A stretch of DNA of 64,000 nt, from NCBI GenBank assembly GCA_963834715.1, contig CAWIDE010000022.1, forward strand, positions 248,001 through 312,000, read 5' to 3'. The notes beneath the pieces were generated by a model, which saw only the letters and a program-made list of their open reading frames with translations, did not search any database and was not told the DNA's origin. Numbering within the stretch: the stretch's first letter is position 1; the number at the start of each line of letters is the position of its first letter. The translations under genes were made by a program, and so were the position numbers. This document shows positions 1 through 9,048 of the stretch, one piece after another. This DNA comes from CAVSUZ01 sp963834715 (GTDB lineage Bacteria; Pseudomonadota; Alphaproteobacteria; Acetobacterales; Acetobacteraceae).

Positions 1-2576
1 GCTGCCGGCGCCTTCTCCGCCGCCCCATTCGCCGCCTTCTTCGCCCCCGCCTTCTTCCGCGCCGCCGCGCCCCGAGGCTTCAACGTCTTCCCCTTATCCG
101 CCAACAGTGCCAGCGCGTCATCCAGCGTCACATCCTCCATCGCGACTCCGCGAGGCAGATTGGCCACCAGGTTCCCATGCTGCACGAACGGACCGAACCG
201 GCCCTTCCTCACCGCCACCGGCTGCTTATCCCCGGGATGCACCCCCAGCGTCCGGATGCTTGCCATCTTCTTCGCCAGCAGATCCACCGCCCGGTTGATC
301 CCCAACGCCAGCACATCATCATCCCGGTCGAGCGACTGATAAATCGCCCCCATCCGCACATACGGCCCGAACCTGCCGATCCCGACCTCAATCGGCTCCT
401 TGGTCTCCGGATGCGTCCCCACAATCCGCGGCAGGTTCAATAACGCCAACGCCTGCTCCAGCGTAATCTGGTCCCCGTCCATGCCACGCGGCAGCGAGGT
501 CCGACGCGGCTTCGGCGCTTTTTTGTCCTCGCTCGCCTCCCCCTGCTGCACGTACAGACCATAGGGACCGCGACGGACCGTAATCTCCTCCCCTGTCTTC
601 GGATGCTCCCCAAGCACCCGCATCCCTTCCTTCAGCGTCTCTCCCTGCTCTTCGCCGGTCTCGATCGCCAGCCGCCGCGTGTACTGGCACGACGGATAGT
701 TCGAACATCCGATAAAGCTGCCGAACCGGCCGAGTTTCAGGCCAAGCCGGCCATTCCCGCAGGCAGGGCAGGCGCGCGGATCGCTCCCGTCCTCACGCGG
801 CGGGAAGAAGTGCGGCCCAAGCACCTGATCCAGGGCGTCGATCACGTCGCTGATCTTCAGGTCCTTGGTCTGCTCGACCGCCTTGAAGAACTCCTCCCAG
901 AACGCCCGCATGACGGCACGCCACTCGATCTCGCCGGCGGCGATATCGTCTAGCTTCTCCTCCATCTGGGCGGTGAAGCCGGTCTCCACGTAATGTTCGA
1001 AAAAGCTGGTCAGAAACGCAGTCACCAGTCGGCCGCGATCTTCCGGGATGAACCGGCGCTTCTCCAGCCGGACATACTTGCGGTCCTGCAACACCGACAG
1101 GATCGAGGCGTACGTCGAAGGCCGCCCGATCCCCAGCTCCTCCAACTTCTTCACCAGGCTAGCCTCGGAATACCGTGGCGGAGGCTGCGTCAAGTGCTGG
1201 GTCGCTGTCACATCCCCCCGCTTCAACGGGTCCCGCTCCGCCATCGGCGGCAGCATCCGGCCCTCTTCCTCCTCGGCAGGATCGTCCTGGTCCTCCCGAT
1301 ACAGCTTCAGGAACCCGTCGAACGCCACGATCGACCCCGTAGCGCGCAGCCGCAGACCCTTGCCGTCAATTACCTCCACCGTCACCTGGTCAAGCTCCGC
1401 CGACTGCATCTGCGAGGCTACCGCCCGCTTCCAGATCAGCTCGTACAACCGGCGCTGATCGGGGCTGAGGAAACCCGCAACACTGTCCGGCATCCGGCTC
1501 ACATCGGTCGGACGGATCGCCTCATGCGCCTCCTGCGCATTCTTCGCCCTACTGGTGTATTCCCGCGGTCCGCCCGGCAGATACTCCGCCCCATACGTCC
1601 CCTTCACGTGGTCGCGGATAGCGAACACCGCCTCCCGAGCCATCTGCACGCCATCCGTTCGCATATACGTAATCAGCCCGGTTGATTCGCCGGCGATATC
1701 CACGCCCTCGTAAAGCTGCTGGGCCAGCCGCATCGTCTGCTGCGCGCCAAACCCGAGTTTCCGCGACGCCTCCTGCTGCAACGTCGAAGTCGTAAACGGC
1801 GCCGGAGGATTGCGCTTGACCCGCTTCCGCTCGACCGAGCCAACCGTGAACGTCCCGGCCTCCACGGCCCGCTTGGCCGCGAGCGCCAACGCTTCGGTGT
1901 TCAGGTCGAACTGGTCGAGTCGCTTGCCCCCCAGATGCGTCAGCCGCGCCGTAAAGAGCGCGCCAGCCGGCGTGGTGAACAGGGCCTCAACTGTCCAGTA
2001 TTCGCGCGGCCGGAAAACCTCGATCTCGGCCTCGCGCTCGCAAATCAGCCGTAGCGCGACCGACTGCACCCGCCCGGCGCTACGGCTGCCCGGTAGCTTG
2101 CGCCACAAAACCGGCGAGAGCGTGAACCCCACCAGGTAGTCCAAAGCGCGCCGGGCCAGATACGCCTCGATCAGCGGCTGATCCAGCTCACGCGGGCTAG
2201 CAAACGCGGCCCGGATGGCGCTGCTGGTGATCTCGTTGAAGGTCACGCGGCGCACATCCACCCCCTTCAGCGCCCGCTTTTCGTCCAGCATGTTGCGAAC
2301 ATGCCACGAAATCGCCTCGCCTTCCCGATCCGGGTCGGTCGCCAGATACAGCGTCCGGGCGCCTTTCAGCGCCTTCGCAATGGCCCCGACCTGCTTCTCC
2401 CCCCGGGCATCCGATTCCCAGTCCATCGCGAAGTCCTGCTCCGGACGGACGGAGCCATCCTTCGGTGGCAGGTCGCGGACATGCCCTAGGCTTGCCAGGA
2501 CAGTATATTTTCCGCCGAGATAACGGTTGATTGTCTTGGCTTTGGCAGGGGATTCGACGACGACGACGTCTGGCAT
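1..2576 (-). CDS. topA: DNA topoisomerase I (3' end cut by window edge)
   Basis: Type IA topoisomerase that relaxes negative supercoils by transient single-strand breakage. The frame starts at an ATG at 2576 and runs off the left edge, leaving about 858 residues; the C-terminus is missing. Seen: the Toprim start VVVVESPAKAKTI at residues 4-16, the acidic metal motif DPDREGE at 81-87, and the catalytic tyrosine Y304 in GLITYMRTDG. A zinc-ribbon-like segment with CPAC and a later C...C pair sits near residue 600, followed by short repeats such as GRFGPYV and GRFGPFV and a Lys/Ala-rich stretch at the edge. dprA lies just upstream on the same strand, an order common in alphaproteobacteria. Confidence 0.97.
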   Translation of the reverse strand, partial: MPDVVVVESPAKAKTINRYLGGKYTVLASLGHVRDLPPKDGSVRPEQDFAMDWESDARGEKQVGAIAKALKGARTLYLATDPDREGEAISWHVRNMLDEKRALKGVDVRRVTFNEITSSAIRAAFASPRELDQPLIEAYLARRALDYLVGFTLSPVLWRKLPGSRSAGRVQSVALRLICEREAEIEVFRPREYWTVEALFTTPAGALFTARLTHLGGKRLDQFDLNTEALALAAKRAVEAGTFTVGSVERKRVKRNPPAPFTTSTLQQEASRKLGFGAQQTMRLAQQLYEGVDIAGESTGLITYMRTDGVQMAREAVFAIRDHVKGTYGAEYLPGGPREYTSRAKNAQEAHEAIRPTDVSRMPDSVAGFLSPDQRRLYELIWKRAVASQMQSAELDQVTVEVIDGKGLRLRATGSIVAFDGFLKLYREDQDDPAEEEEGRMLPPMAERDPLKRGDVTATQHLTQPPPRYSEASLVKKLEELGIGRPSTYASILSVLQDRKYVRLEKRRFIPEDRGRLVTAFLTSFFEHYVETGFTAQMEEKLDDIAAGEIEWRAVMRAFWEEFFKAVEQTKDLKISDVIDALDQVLGPHFFPPREDGSDPRACPACGNGRLGLKLGRFGSFIGCSNYPSCQYTRRLAIETGEEQGETLKEGMRVLGEHPKTGEEITVRRGPYGLYVQQGEASEDKKAPKPRRTSLPRGMDGDQITLEQALALLNLPRIVGTHPETKEPIEVGIGRFGPYVRMGAIYQSLDRDDDVLALGINRAVDLLAKKMASIRTLGVHPGDKQPVAVRKGRFGPFVQHGNLVANLPRGVAMEDVTLDDALALLADKGKTLKPRGAAARKKAGAKKAANGAAEKAPA

Positions 2577-2603
2577 CGGGTCCTGTGATGATGGGCGAAC
2601 GGT

Positions 2604-3753
2604 TTAGCGCAGCGCAACACGCTGGCCCGGCAAGTGTTCGATTCGCCCGGCAAGTTCAAGTTCTAACAGAGCAGCCATCACGGCGCCCGAGGAGAACTGA
2701 CAACAGCGGACCAGTTCGTCAACTGCCGTTGGGGGCAGGGCTGAGCAGTGCTGCGACCTCGGATCGCGCGCCCTCGACGTCTTTCCCGGCCGGCGAGACC
2801 TGCTCATCCCCGGGTGATTGATCCGCGAATCCAGGGGGATCATCGCGCCGGAACAGCGGATCGCGTGCCAGGCCCTCCCGGGCCGGGTGGTCCGGCAGGT
2901 TCTCCAGCACATCGCTGGCGGTCTCGGTCAGGTGCGCGCCTTGGCGGATCAGGTCGTTGGACCCACGCGCGCGGGGATCGAGCGGCGATCCCGGCACCGC
3001 AAACAGCTCGCGGCCGGCCTCCTGCGCCAGCCGCGCGGTAATCAGGCTACCCGAACGAGGAGCAGCCTCCACCACCACGACGCCGAGGGAGAGGCCAGCG
3101 ATAATCCGGTTTCGACGCGGGAAATGCCGAGCCTGGGGTTCCATGCCGAGCGGGGCCTCCGTGACCACGGCGCCACCGGCGGCGATCCGGGCCTGGAGCT
3201 CGGCATGTTCGGCCGGATAGGGCGTGTCCAGTCCGCCTGCGACGGCAGCGACGGTTTTTCCCGCAGACAGGGCCCCGCGGTGGGCCGCAGCATCGATCCC
3301 ACGGGCGAGCCCGGAAACGACAACCAAGCCCGCCGCCGCGAGTTCCGCGGCGAGATTTTCCGCTAAGCGCTGGGCGTTTGCCGAGGCATTGCGGCCACCC
3401 ACCAGGGCGACCGCTCTATGATTGAGGACCTCGGGCTCGCCGAGCAGGGCCAGCACCGGCGGCGCGTCCTCTAGTAAGGCGAGAAGCTCAGGATAGCCCG
3501 GCTGTCCGAGAACGAGTAGCCGGCCACCGAGCCGGTGAAGACGCTCGAGCTCGGTCTCGGCCTCTCGCGCGGAGGGAATAGCCGGCGGATTGGAGCGCCC
3601 GCCGGCACGGGCGAGGGCAGGGAGGGCTTCGAGCGCCTCGGCAGGCGAGCTGTAACGGCGGAGGAGGCGGCGGAAGGCCACGGGGCCGACGCTTTCGGCG
3701 CGGGCGAGGCGGAGGTAGTCGCGAAGGTCGGACGGAACGGGGCGACGTACCAC
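2604..3753 (-). pseudogene. dprA: DNA-processing protein DprA, frame broken by one extra base
   Basis: DprA binds incoming single-stranded DNA and loads RecA during natural transformation. The Rossmann-like core is complete: ALVGGRNAS, VVVSGLARGIDAAAH, FPRRNRIIAGLS and SGSLITARLAQEAGRELFAV are all present. The reading frame then stops at 2719, but the adjacent frame continues to 2604 with the winged-helix C-terminal domain (VDELVRCCQFSSGAV, LLELELAGRIEHLPG). Removing one G from the five-G run at 2731-2735 (plus strand) joins the two. I place the start at GTG 3753, with AGGA seven bases upstream, just before DLRDYLRLARAESVGP. The same frame is open back to 3996, but that extension reads through tandem repeats. 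Sequencing error or real decay cannot be told apart here. Confidence 0.85.
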
Positions 3754-3928
3754 GGCAAGGTCCTGCGCAGTGCAACCGGGCACATCAGCATGGGTTAGCG
3801 AAGGACGGGTTAACAGGCAGCCTGAAGCATGAGGTCGCTGCACGGAGTTTGGTACGAGTGCTTGAACGCGGTAGCCGGAATGAATAGAACGTAAGGCGAA
3901 CTTGGGTAATGGTTGAGTTGGCAGGGGC

Positions 3929-4088
3929 ATCGGTACCGATGACCGATTTGGAGGGCTTGACAACGGTACCGTTGGCCGGTTTCGGGGACTTGACAACGGT
4001 ACCGATGGCTAATTTCGGGATCTTGACAACGGTACCGTTGGGCGCTTCGGGGGACTTGACAACGGTACCGATGGCGAATTCGGTGCGG
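3929..4088. repeat. 33-bp tandem array with GGTACC in every unit
   Basis: One partial and four full units lie upstream of dprA. The palindrome GGTACC occurs at 3932, 3965, 3998, 4031 and 4064, exactly 33 bp apart, and TTGACA occurs at 3957, 3990, 4023 and 4056, also 33 bp apart. Between the fixed blocks the sequence alternates (GTTGGCC/GATGGCT types). Read as protein, either strand gives an 11-residue repeat (LTTVP.. on plus, GTVVKSPK-like on minus), but no flanking domain supports a gene. The unit length is close to three helical turns. Function is unknown. Confidence 0.9.
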
Positions 4089-4256
4089 GATCGGATTGAT
4101 TGACCGTACAGCTCGTGAGGCGGAATGTGCCGTTCGGGGGGAACTCGCCGAGGGGGTTCGGCCGAGATCTCCAAAAAGGTACTATCCCAAGTCACGAGGG
4201 CACTGTCGCAAACAGGTGGCAGAGCGAGGGCATTGAGAATATCCAACTCCGATGAA

Positions 4257-4680
4257 CGGGGGTTACAGCGACTGAACAGTTTCTAACTGCACAAGTAGAG
4301 CATCGGCCGTTTTGTCGATGCCGGTGACATTTGTTGCCGTACGCACATCGACACCGAGTTCCTCCAACTTGTGCATCAGCCATCTGACAAGATCCGGGTT
4401 TAACCGTGGCCGCATTCGCTCCGCCCTTTGCACGACATTTATTTTGGAGGCCGGCGCGGGCGGCGATGTGCGAGAATTCGGCGGCGATGTAGCCGCCGCC
4501 AACCAGGACGATACGGCCGGGATGGAACTTTGAGTTCCATGAACGGATCGCTCGTGGTGATAAGCTCCTCTCCTTTAATACCGAGTGAGACCGGATGTGT
4601 TCCGGTGGCAACGAGGAAATACCAGACCTTCAGCTCAGCTTCACCTGTTTCGACGGTGTCTGGCCCAGTGGACCGCACAA
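4257..4680 (-). pseudogene. Remnant of an FAD-dependent pyridine nucleotide-disulfide reductase
   Basis: Three overlapping minus-strand frames carry successive pieces of one glutathione-reductase/dihydrolipoamide-dehydrogenase type protein. The first (to about 4540) has VWYFLVATGTHPVS and a TTSDPFMEL segment; the second has GRIVLVGGGYIAAEFSHIAA, the NAD(P)-binding GGGYIAAE motif; the third has INVVQRAERMRPRLNPD followed by LGVDVRTATNVTGI. The N-terminal FAD domain with the redox cysteines and the C-terminal dimer domain are absent. At least two frame changes separate the pieces, so this is decay rather than one sequencing slip. A more complete relative lies at 34884-36285. Confidence 0.85.
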
Positions 4681-4740
4681 GTCGCGAAAGACATCAATGC
4701 CCTCGCGCGTGTATTGTTCCTCCTAGCGCTTCTCCGGCGG

Positions 4741-5706
4741 ATGCAATACGATCAACGGGTTTATTGTGCGTTGATGGGAGCTCGGGATGAACCTGTACCG
4801 AGTGGGGCGGCCTATGTGCACGGCCGGCTTGTGCCGGTCGCAGAAGCAACAATTTCGGTGCTGGACTGGGGGTTGACGCGGTCGGACTGCACTTACGATG
4901 TGGTGCATGTATGGCATGGCAGGTTTTTCCGCTTGAGCGATCACCTGACCCGATTCGAGGCGTCGATGCAGAAACGGCGGCTGGCGATTCCCGAAAGCCG
5001 GGAGCAAATCGAGGCGATCCTACATCACATAGTGGCGCTGACCGGATTGCGGGAAGCGTATGTGGCAATGGTGGCGTTGCGCGGGCGGCCTCGGATCGGC
5101 GGATCGCGGCGGCCGGAAGATTGCGAGCCGCACCTGGTGGCATACGCGCTGCCATGGATCGACGTGATCACACCAGAGGTGCAGGCGCGCGGCGCACATC
5201 TGTGGATCGCGTCGGTGCCTCGGGTGCCGGATGCGTCGTTCGACCCGACCGTGAAGAATTTCATGTGGGGCGATCTCGAGGCCGGGCTGTTCGAGGCGCA
5301 TGACCATGGGTTCGACACGGCGGTGCTGTGCGACGCGCAGGGCTTGGTGACGGAAGGGCCGGGGTTCAACGTCTTCGTGGTGAAAGACGGGGCGGTGTTT
5401 ACGCCTCGGCATGGGAGTTTGCGAGGGATTACGGCGAGGTCCGTGTTGGAGCTGTGCGGCGAACTGGGGATTCCCGCCGAGGCTGCAGATATACCGCGGG
5501 CGATGCTGGAGGGTGCGGACGAGGTGTTCCTGGCGACCACGGCGGGCGGGGTGATGCCTGTGTCGCGCGTGGGCAGTCATATCATGGGTAACGACTGGCC
5601 GGGACCAATTTCGATGCTGGTGAAGGAGTATTATTGGAAGCGGCATGAGGACGGATGGCATGCGACGTCGGTGCGGTATGATCAGTGCGCACACAATGAC
5701 GTTTAG
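4741..5706 (+). CDS. Class IV (fold type IV) PLP aminotransferase
   Basis: Transaminase of the branched-chain/D-amino-acid/(R)-amine class. About 321 residues from ATG 4741; an ATG at 4774 is an alternative start, and the frame is open further upstream into the reductase remnant without homology. Seen: ISVLDWGLTRSDCTYDVVHV near the N-terminus, the probable PLP lysine K172 in DPTVKNFMWGDLEAGL, TEGPGFNVFVVKDG and LRGITARSVLELC, then a C-terminal VFLATTAGGVMPV. The SDCTYDVVHVW stretch recalls (R)-selective omega-transaminases more than BCAT, but the substrate cannot be assigned. It stands alone on the plus strand. Confidence 0.85.
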   Translation: MQYDQRVYCALMGARDEPVPSGAAYVHGRLVPVAEATISVLDWGLTRSDCTYDVVHVWHGRFFRLSDHLTRFEASMQKRRLAIPESREQIEAILHHIVALTGLREAYVAMVALRGRPRIGGSRRPEDCEPHLVAYALPWIDVITPEVQARGAHLWIASVPRVPDASFDPTVKNFMWGDLEAGLFEAHDHGFDTAVLCDAQGLVTEGPGFNVFVVKDGAVFTPRHGSLRGITARSVLELCGELGIPAEAADIPRAMLEGADEVFLATTAGGVMPVSRVGSHIMGNDWPGPISMLVKEYYWKRHEDGWHATSVRYDQCAHNDV

Positions 5707-6315
5707 TAATCAGCCCTCGTGCTTCACGAAGCCAGTCCGAACACCTTTTACCGATTCAGGTGACTGAAGATTTCGACAAGAACGTTTGTGGAAGGGAAGG
5801 TTGGATCGATTACTCTTGCAGCTTGGTCCTCGTGATCCAGTTGAGTATGCAATCGGACTGACCGGGCCAGTCGGAGGGCATCTCCTTCGAAACACATGCT
5901 GCCATCATGGCTTGAATTACATGCAGTATAGCTCCTTTGGGACTTTGATAGTTGTCGAGGACCATACCTGTCAGGAACGAGCATCGGCTGCGGACACCCT
6001 TTATTGCATCGTCCTTCTGGCCTTCCGGCCAACTGGCGAACGGACCGGCTGGCTTGGGCACGCTCATGGATGGAAACAACAGATTGCCGGGAGGCGAAGC
6101 GTGCTGCTGTCCCATCGTTTGTCGTGAAAAAAGGCACGAGCTGATGGTAACGGCAATGAGGACCTTTCGAACAGCTTCCACTTCTTGTTCTTTCGAATTG
6201 AGTGCAATAACATATCCATGTTCAGCTATATCCGCAACTGTGGAATGGTGGCTCCGGATTGAATTTCGAGGCACTATATGACCCACATACGAGCAGGTTA
6301 TGATGAGGTTCTTCC
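5707..6315. other. 609-bp AT-richer gap without a recognisable gene
   Basis: No family is recognisable on either strand. The DNA is plainly lower in GC than its neighbours: the 60 bases from 6181 contain 23 G or C. The longest open stretch is on the minus strand (5810 to about 6290) but has no convincing ribosome site or domain. It may be foreign or decayed DNA. A GAGG at 6305-6308 belongs to the next gene. Confidence 0.5.
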
Positions 6316-7776
6316 TTGAGTCCTGACCAATTTCGACGTTACGGCTATCAACTGATCGATTGGATCGCTGACTACCGGGAGCGAGTTGCGGAATATCCGG
6401 TGATGGCGCAGGTGGCACCCGGGGAGATCAAGGCGAGGCTGCCGGCGGCACCTCCGGAGCGACCGGAGGATATTCAGGCGGTTCTCGCCGATCTGGACCG
6501 GATCATAATGCCGGGGATTTCCCACTGGCAGTCGCCTCGTTTCTTTGGATATTTTCCATCGAACGCCCCGCTGGCTGGCGTGCTCGGCGATCTGCTCAGC
6601 ACGGGGCTCGGGGTAATCGGCCTGTCGTGGCCGAGCGGTCCGGCGGTTACGGAACTGGAGGAGGTCGTAACCGACTGGGTGCGCCAGATGGTGGGCCTGT
6701 CGGAAGCGTGGAGCGGCGTGATTCAAGACACGGCCTCCACCAGCACGCTGGTGGCAATGATCTGTGCGCGCGAGCGGGCGACGGATTACGGGATGAGCCG
6801 CGGTGGGCTGCAGGGCGAGTCGCGCGAACTGTTGATATATGCGTGCGCGCACAGCCACAGTTCAGTCGACAAAGCGGCGCTGCTGGCGGGATTCGGGCGA
6901 GACCAGATCCGCCTCGTGCCGTTCGATCATGCGTTTGCTATGCGCGCGGATGCACTCGCGGACATGATTGCGGACGATATCGCGCATGGGATGCAGCCGT
7001 GCGCAGTGGTGGCGACGACGGGGACCACGGCGACAACGGCGCTTGATCCGGTAGCGGCTATCGCAGACGTGACGCGCCGGCACGGCATCTGGCTGCACGT
7101 GGACGCGGCGATGGCAGGCAGCGCGATGATCCTGCCGGAGTGCCGCTGGATGTGGGAGGGTATCGAGCAGGCAGACAGCATGGTGCTGAACGCGCATAAA
7201 TGGCTCGGGGTACCGTTCGATTGCAGCTTGTACTACGTGCGGGATGCGCAGCATCTGGTGCGAGTGATGTCCACCAACCCGAGCTTTCTGCAGTCCTCCG
7301 TCGATGGACAGGTGAAGAATTTACGGGATTGGGGCATTCCGTTGGGACGGCGGTTCCGGGCGCTTAAGTTATGGTTTGTGATCCGGGAGCAGGGAGTAGC
7401 AGCGCTCCAGGAGCGGCTGCGCAGGGACATGCGGAACGCGCAGTGTCTGGCAGAGCAGGTGCGGGCGACGCCGGAGTGGCGGGTGCTGGCGCCGGTCGCG
7501 TTGCAGACGGTTTGCGTGAGGCATGAGCCGCCGGGGCTTGAGGGCGAAGCGCTGGATGCGCACACGCTCGATTGGGTGGAGCGGATCAATCGCTCTGGCG
7601 CGGCGTACCTGACCCCCGCGGTTCTGGATGGACGCTGGATGGTGCGGGTCTCGGTTGGGGCGGAGGCAACCGAGCAGCGGGATGTCGCGGCGCTGTGGGA
7701 GGTGATGCGGGAGGCGGTGACACCCTCACCCGCCGCGCTGCGCGCGGCGACCTCTCCCGCAAAGCGGGAGAGGTGA
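6316..7776 (+). CDS. PLP-dependent group II decarboxylase (aromatic-L-amino-acid decarboxylase family)
   Basis: Decarboxylase of the AADC/tyrosine decarboxylase/histidine decarboxylase group, about 486 residues, close to family length. Start is TTG 6316, supported by GAGG seven bases upstream; no in-frame ATG fits better. Seen: HWQSPRFFGYFPSNAP near the N-terminus, the HSSVDKAALL block, TTGTTATTALDPV, IWLHVDAAMAGSA with the PLP aspartate, and the Schiff-base lysine K295 in LNAHKWLG. The last 15 or so residues (PSPAALRAATSPAKRER) are encoded by a palindromic repeat element rather than by conserved protein. The substrate is probably an aromatic amino acid; this is inference from family. Confidence 0.93.
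   Translation: MSPDQFRRYGYQLIDWIADYRERVAEYPVMAQVAPGEIKARLPAAPPERPEDIQAVLADLDRIIMPGISHWQSPRFFGYFPSNAPLAGVLGDLLSTGLGVIGLSWPSGPAVTELEEVVTDWVRQMVGLSEAWSGVIQDTASTSTLVAMICARERATDYGMSRGGLQGESRELLIYACAHSHSSVDKAALLAGFGRDQIRLVPFDHAFAMRADALADMIADDIAHGMQPCAVVATTGTTATTALDPVAAIADVTRRHGIWLHVDAAMAGSAMILPECRWMWEGIEQADSMVLNAHKWLGVPFDCSLYYVRDAQHLVRVMSTNPSFLQSSVDGQVKNLRDWGIPLGRRFRALKLWFVIREQGVAALQERLRRDMRNAQCLAEQVRATPEWRVLAPVALQTVCVRHEPPGLEGEALDAHTLDWVERINRSGAAYLTPAVLDGRWMVRVSVGAEATEQRDVAALWEVMREAVTPSPAALRAATSPAKRER
7731..7773. terminator. Double hairpin repeat at the decarboxylase 3' end
   Basis: Two adjacent stems: CGCCGCG (7731-7737) with CGCGGCG (7743-7749), then a perfect 10-bp stem CCTCTCCCGC (7751-7760) with GCGGGAGAGG (7764-7773) around an AAA loop. 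It sits between convergent genes and overlaps the decarboxylase stop. It looks like a dispersed REP-type palindrome and could work as a two-way terminator, although it has no U tract. Confidence 0.6.
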
Positions 7777-7783
7777 ACGAGTA

Positions 7784-8779
7784 TCACGCCGCCTGTTTCG
7801 CCGGGTTCTGCGGCGGCGCCATGAACTGTGAGCCAGCCGGATGTTTGATGTGGCGCTGCAGGATGGCGTCGATCTCATCCATCGCGGTCGGGCCAAGTGA
7901 CCACCCCGTCGCGTCGGCAACGGAGGCGAGCTGATCCGGCCGGCGGGCGCCCCACAGGGCGATGGTATTGCCTCGGTCAAGCACCCAGCGAATCGCGAGT
8001 GCCAGGACATTGCGGTCGTAACGCTCGTGAGCGTAGCGTGACAATTCTTCAACGGCAGCGAGATATTCGCCGTAGCGCGGCTGCTGGAACTTGGGATCAA
8101 CCCGGCGGAGATCATCGCCAGTAAACTGCGTATCCGGACGCATGCGGCCCGTCAACAGGCCACGGCACAGCGGTCCGTAAGCAAGAACGACGAGGTTGTG
8201 ACGCTTCGCATAGGGCAACACATCAGCTTCAGCGTCGCGCTCGAACAGATTATAGGGTGGCTGGACCGTGTGCAGCGGTGCTGCCAAGCGAAAGCGATCC
8301 ATCTCCTCCGGCGAGAAGTTGCTGACCCCGATCGCACGGATTTTGCCCGCCTTATGCAGGCGTTCGAGTTCGCGGGCGGTCTCCTCAAGCGGAACGGCGG
8401 CGTCGGGCCAGTGCACCTGGTAGAGATCGATACGATCGGTACCAAGCCGCCGGAGGGAGTCCTCGATTTCCTGGCGGATACGCGGGACGCTTGAGTCACG
8501 GAACACCCTTCCGTCGCGCCACTTGAGGCCGACTTTGGTTGCCACAAGGACGCGATCGCGCCGGTCCTGGATCGCCCGACCTACGATTTGCTCGGCGTGG
8601 CCGAAGCCATAGGCGGGCGCGGTATCGATCAACGTGATGCCGTGGTCGATGGCGGCGTGGATGGTGGCAATCGCCTGTTGGTCGTCAGTGCCGCCCCACA
8701 TCCATCCACCGATTGCCCAGGTGCCAAGTGCGATCCGCGACGGGTTTATGCCCGTTCGCGGAATAGCGATGTGTTCCAT
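7784..8779 (-). CDS. Aldo/keto reductase
   Basis: NAD(P)H-dependent TIM-barrel oxidoreductase, 331 residues. Start is the ATG at 8779, eight bases after GAAGGAG; a longer frame to 8824 lacks support. The catalytic tetrad is visible: D52 and Y57 in LIDTAPAYGFGHAE, K82 in VLVATKVG, H123 in DLYQVHWPD. IGVSNFSPEEMD and the late ALWGARRPDQL cofactor region also match the family. Convergent with the decarboxylase, sharing the hairpin between them. The substrate is unknown. Confidence 0.95.
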   Translation of the reverse strand: MEHIAIPRTGINPSRIALGTWAIGGWMWGGTDDQQAIATIHAAIDHGITLIDTAPAYGFGHAEQIVGRAIQDRRDRVLVATKVGLKWRDGRVFRDSSVPRIRQEIEDSLRRLGTDRIDLYQVHWPDAAVPLEETARELERLHKAGKIRAIGVSNFSPEEMDRFRLAAPLHTVQPPYNLFERDAEADVLPYAKRHNLVVLAYGPLCRGLLTGRMRPDTQFTGDDLRRVDPKFQQPRYGEYLAAVEELSRYAHERYDRNVLALAIRWVLDRGNTIALWGARRPDQLASVADATGWSLGPTAMDEIDAILQRHIKHPAGSQFMAPPQNPAKQAA

Positions 8780-9048
8780 GGTTTGCTCCTTCGCGGTTCC
8801 GCGGAATGTGGGGGCATTCACCACAATTCGGCATGCGAAAAGGTGATGCGCGTATTCGATGTTCGGCCATTCATTGAACGCATAGACGCATCCAGCTCAT
8901 CGATATCGGTGGGTCGTAAAAGTTGCACGCACTCGTCTGTGTCAGCTCGCATCAAAATCTGAGTGTTGTCGCATAAAACTACTTTGATGATATTTTCCTG
9001 TCGTTAATCAATTGCTGGCACGCTTGGCGGGTTAGGAGGCTTGAATGA

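Noticed and set aside
993..1685. 230-residue plus-strand open frame
   Set aside because: Lies wholly opposite topA, whose frame and motifs are certain.
3754..3996. N-terminal extension of DprA
   Set aside because: The added residues run into the 33-bp array and have no similarity to the DprA start; GTG 3753 has a ribosome site.
3929..4088. CRISPR array
   Set aside because: Units are contiguous tandem copies without variable spacers, and no cas gene is present.
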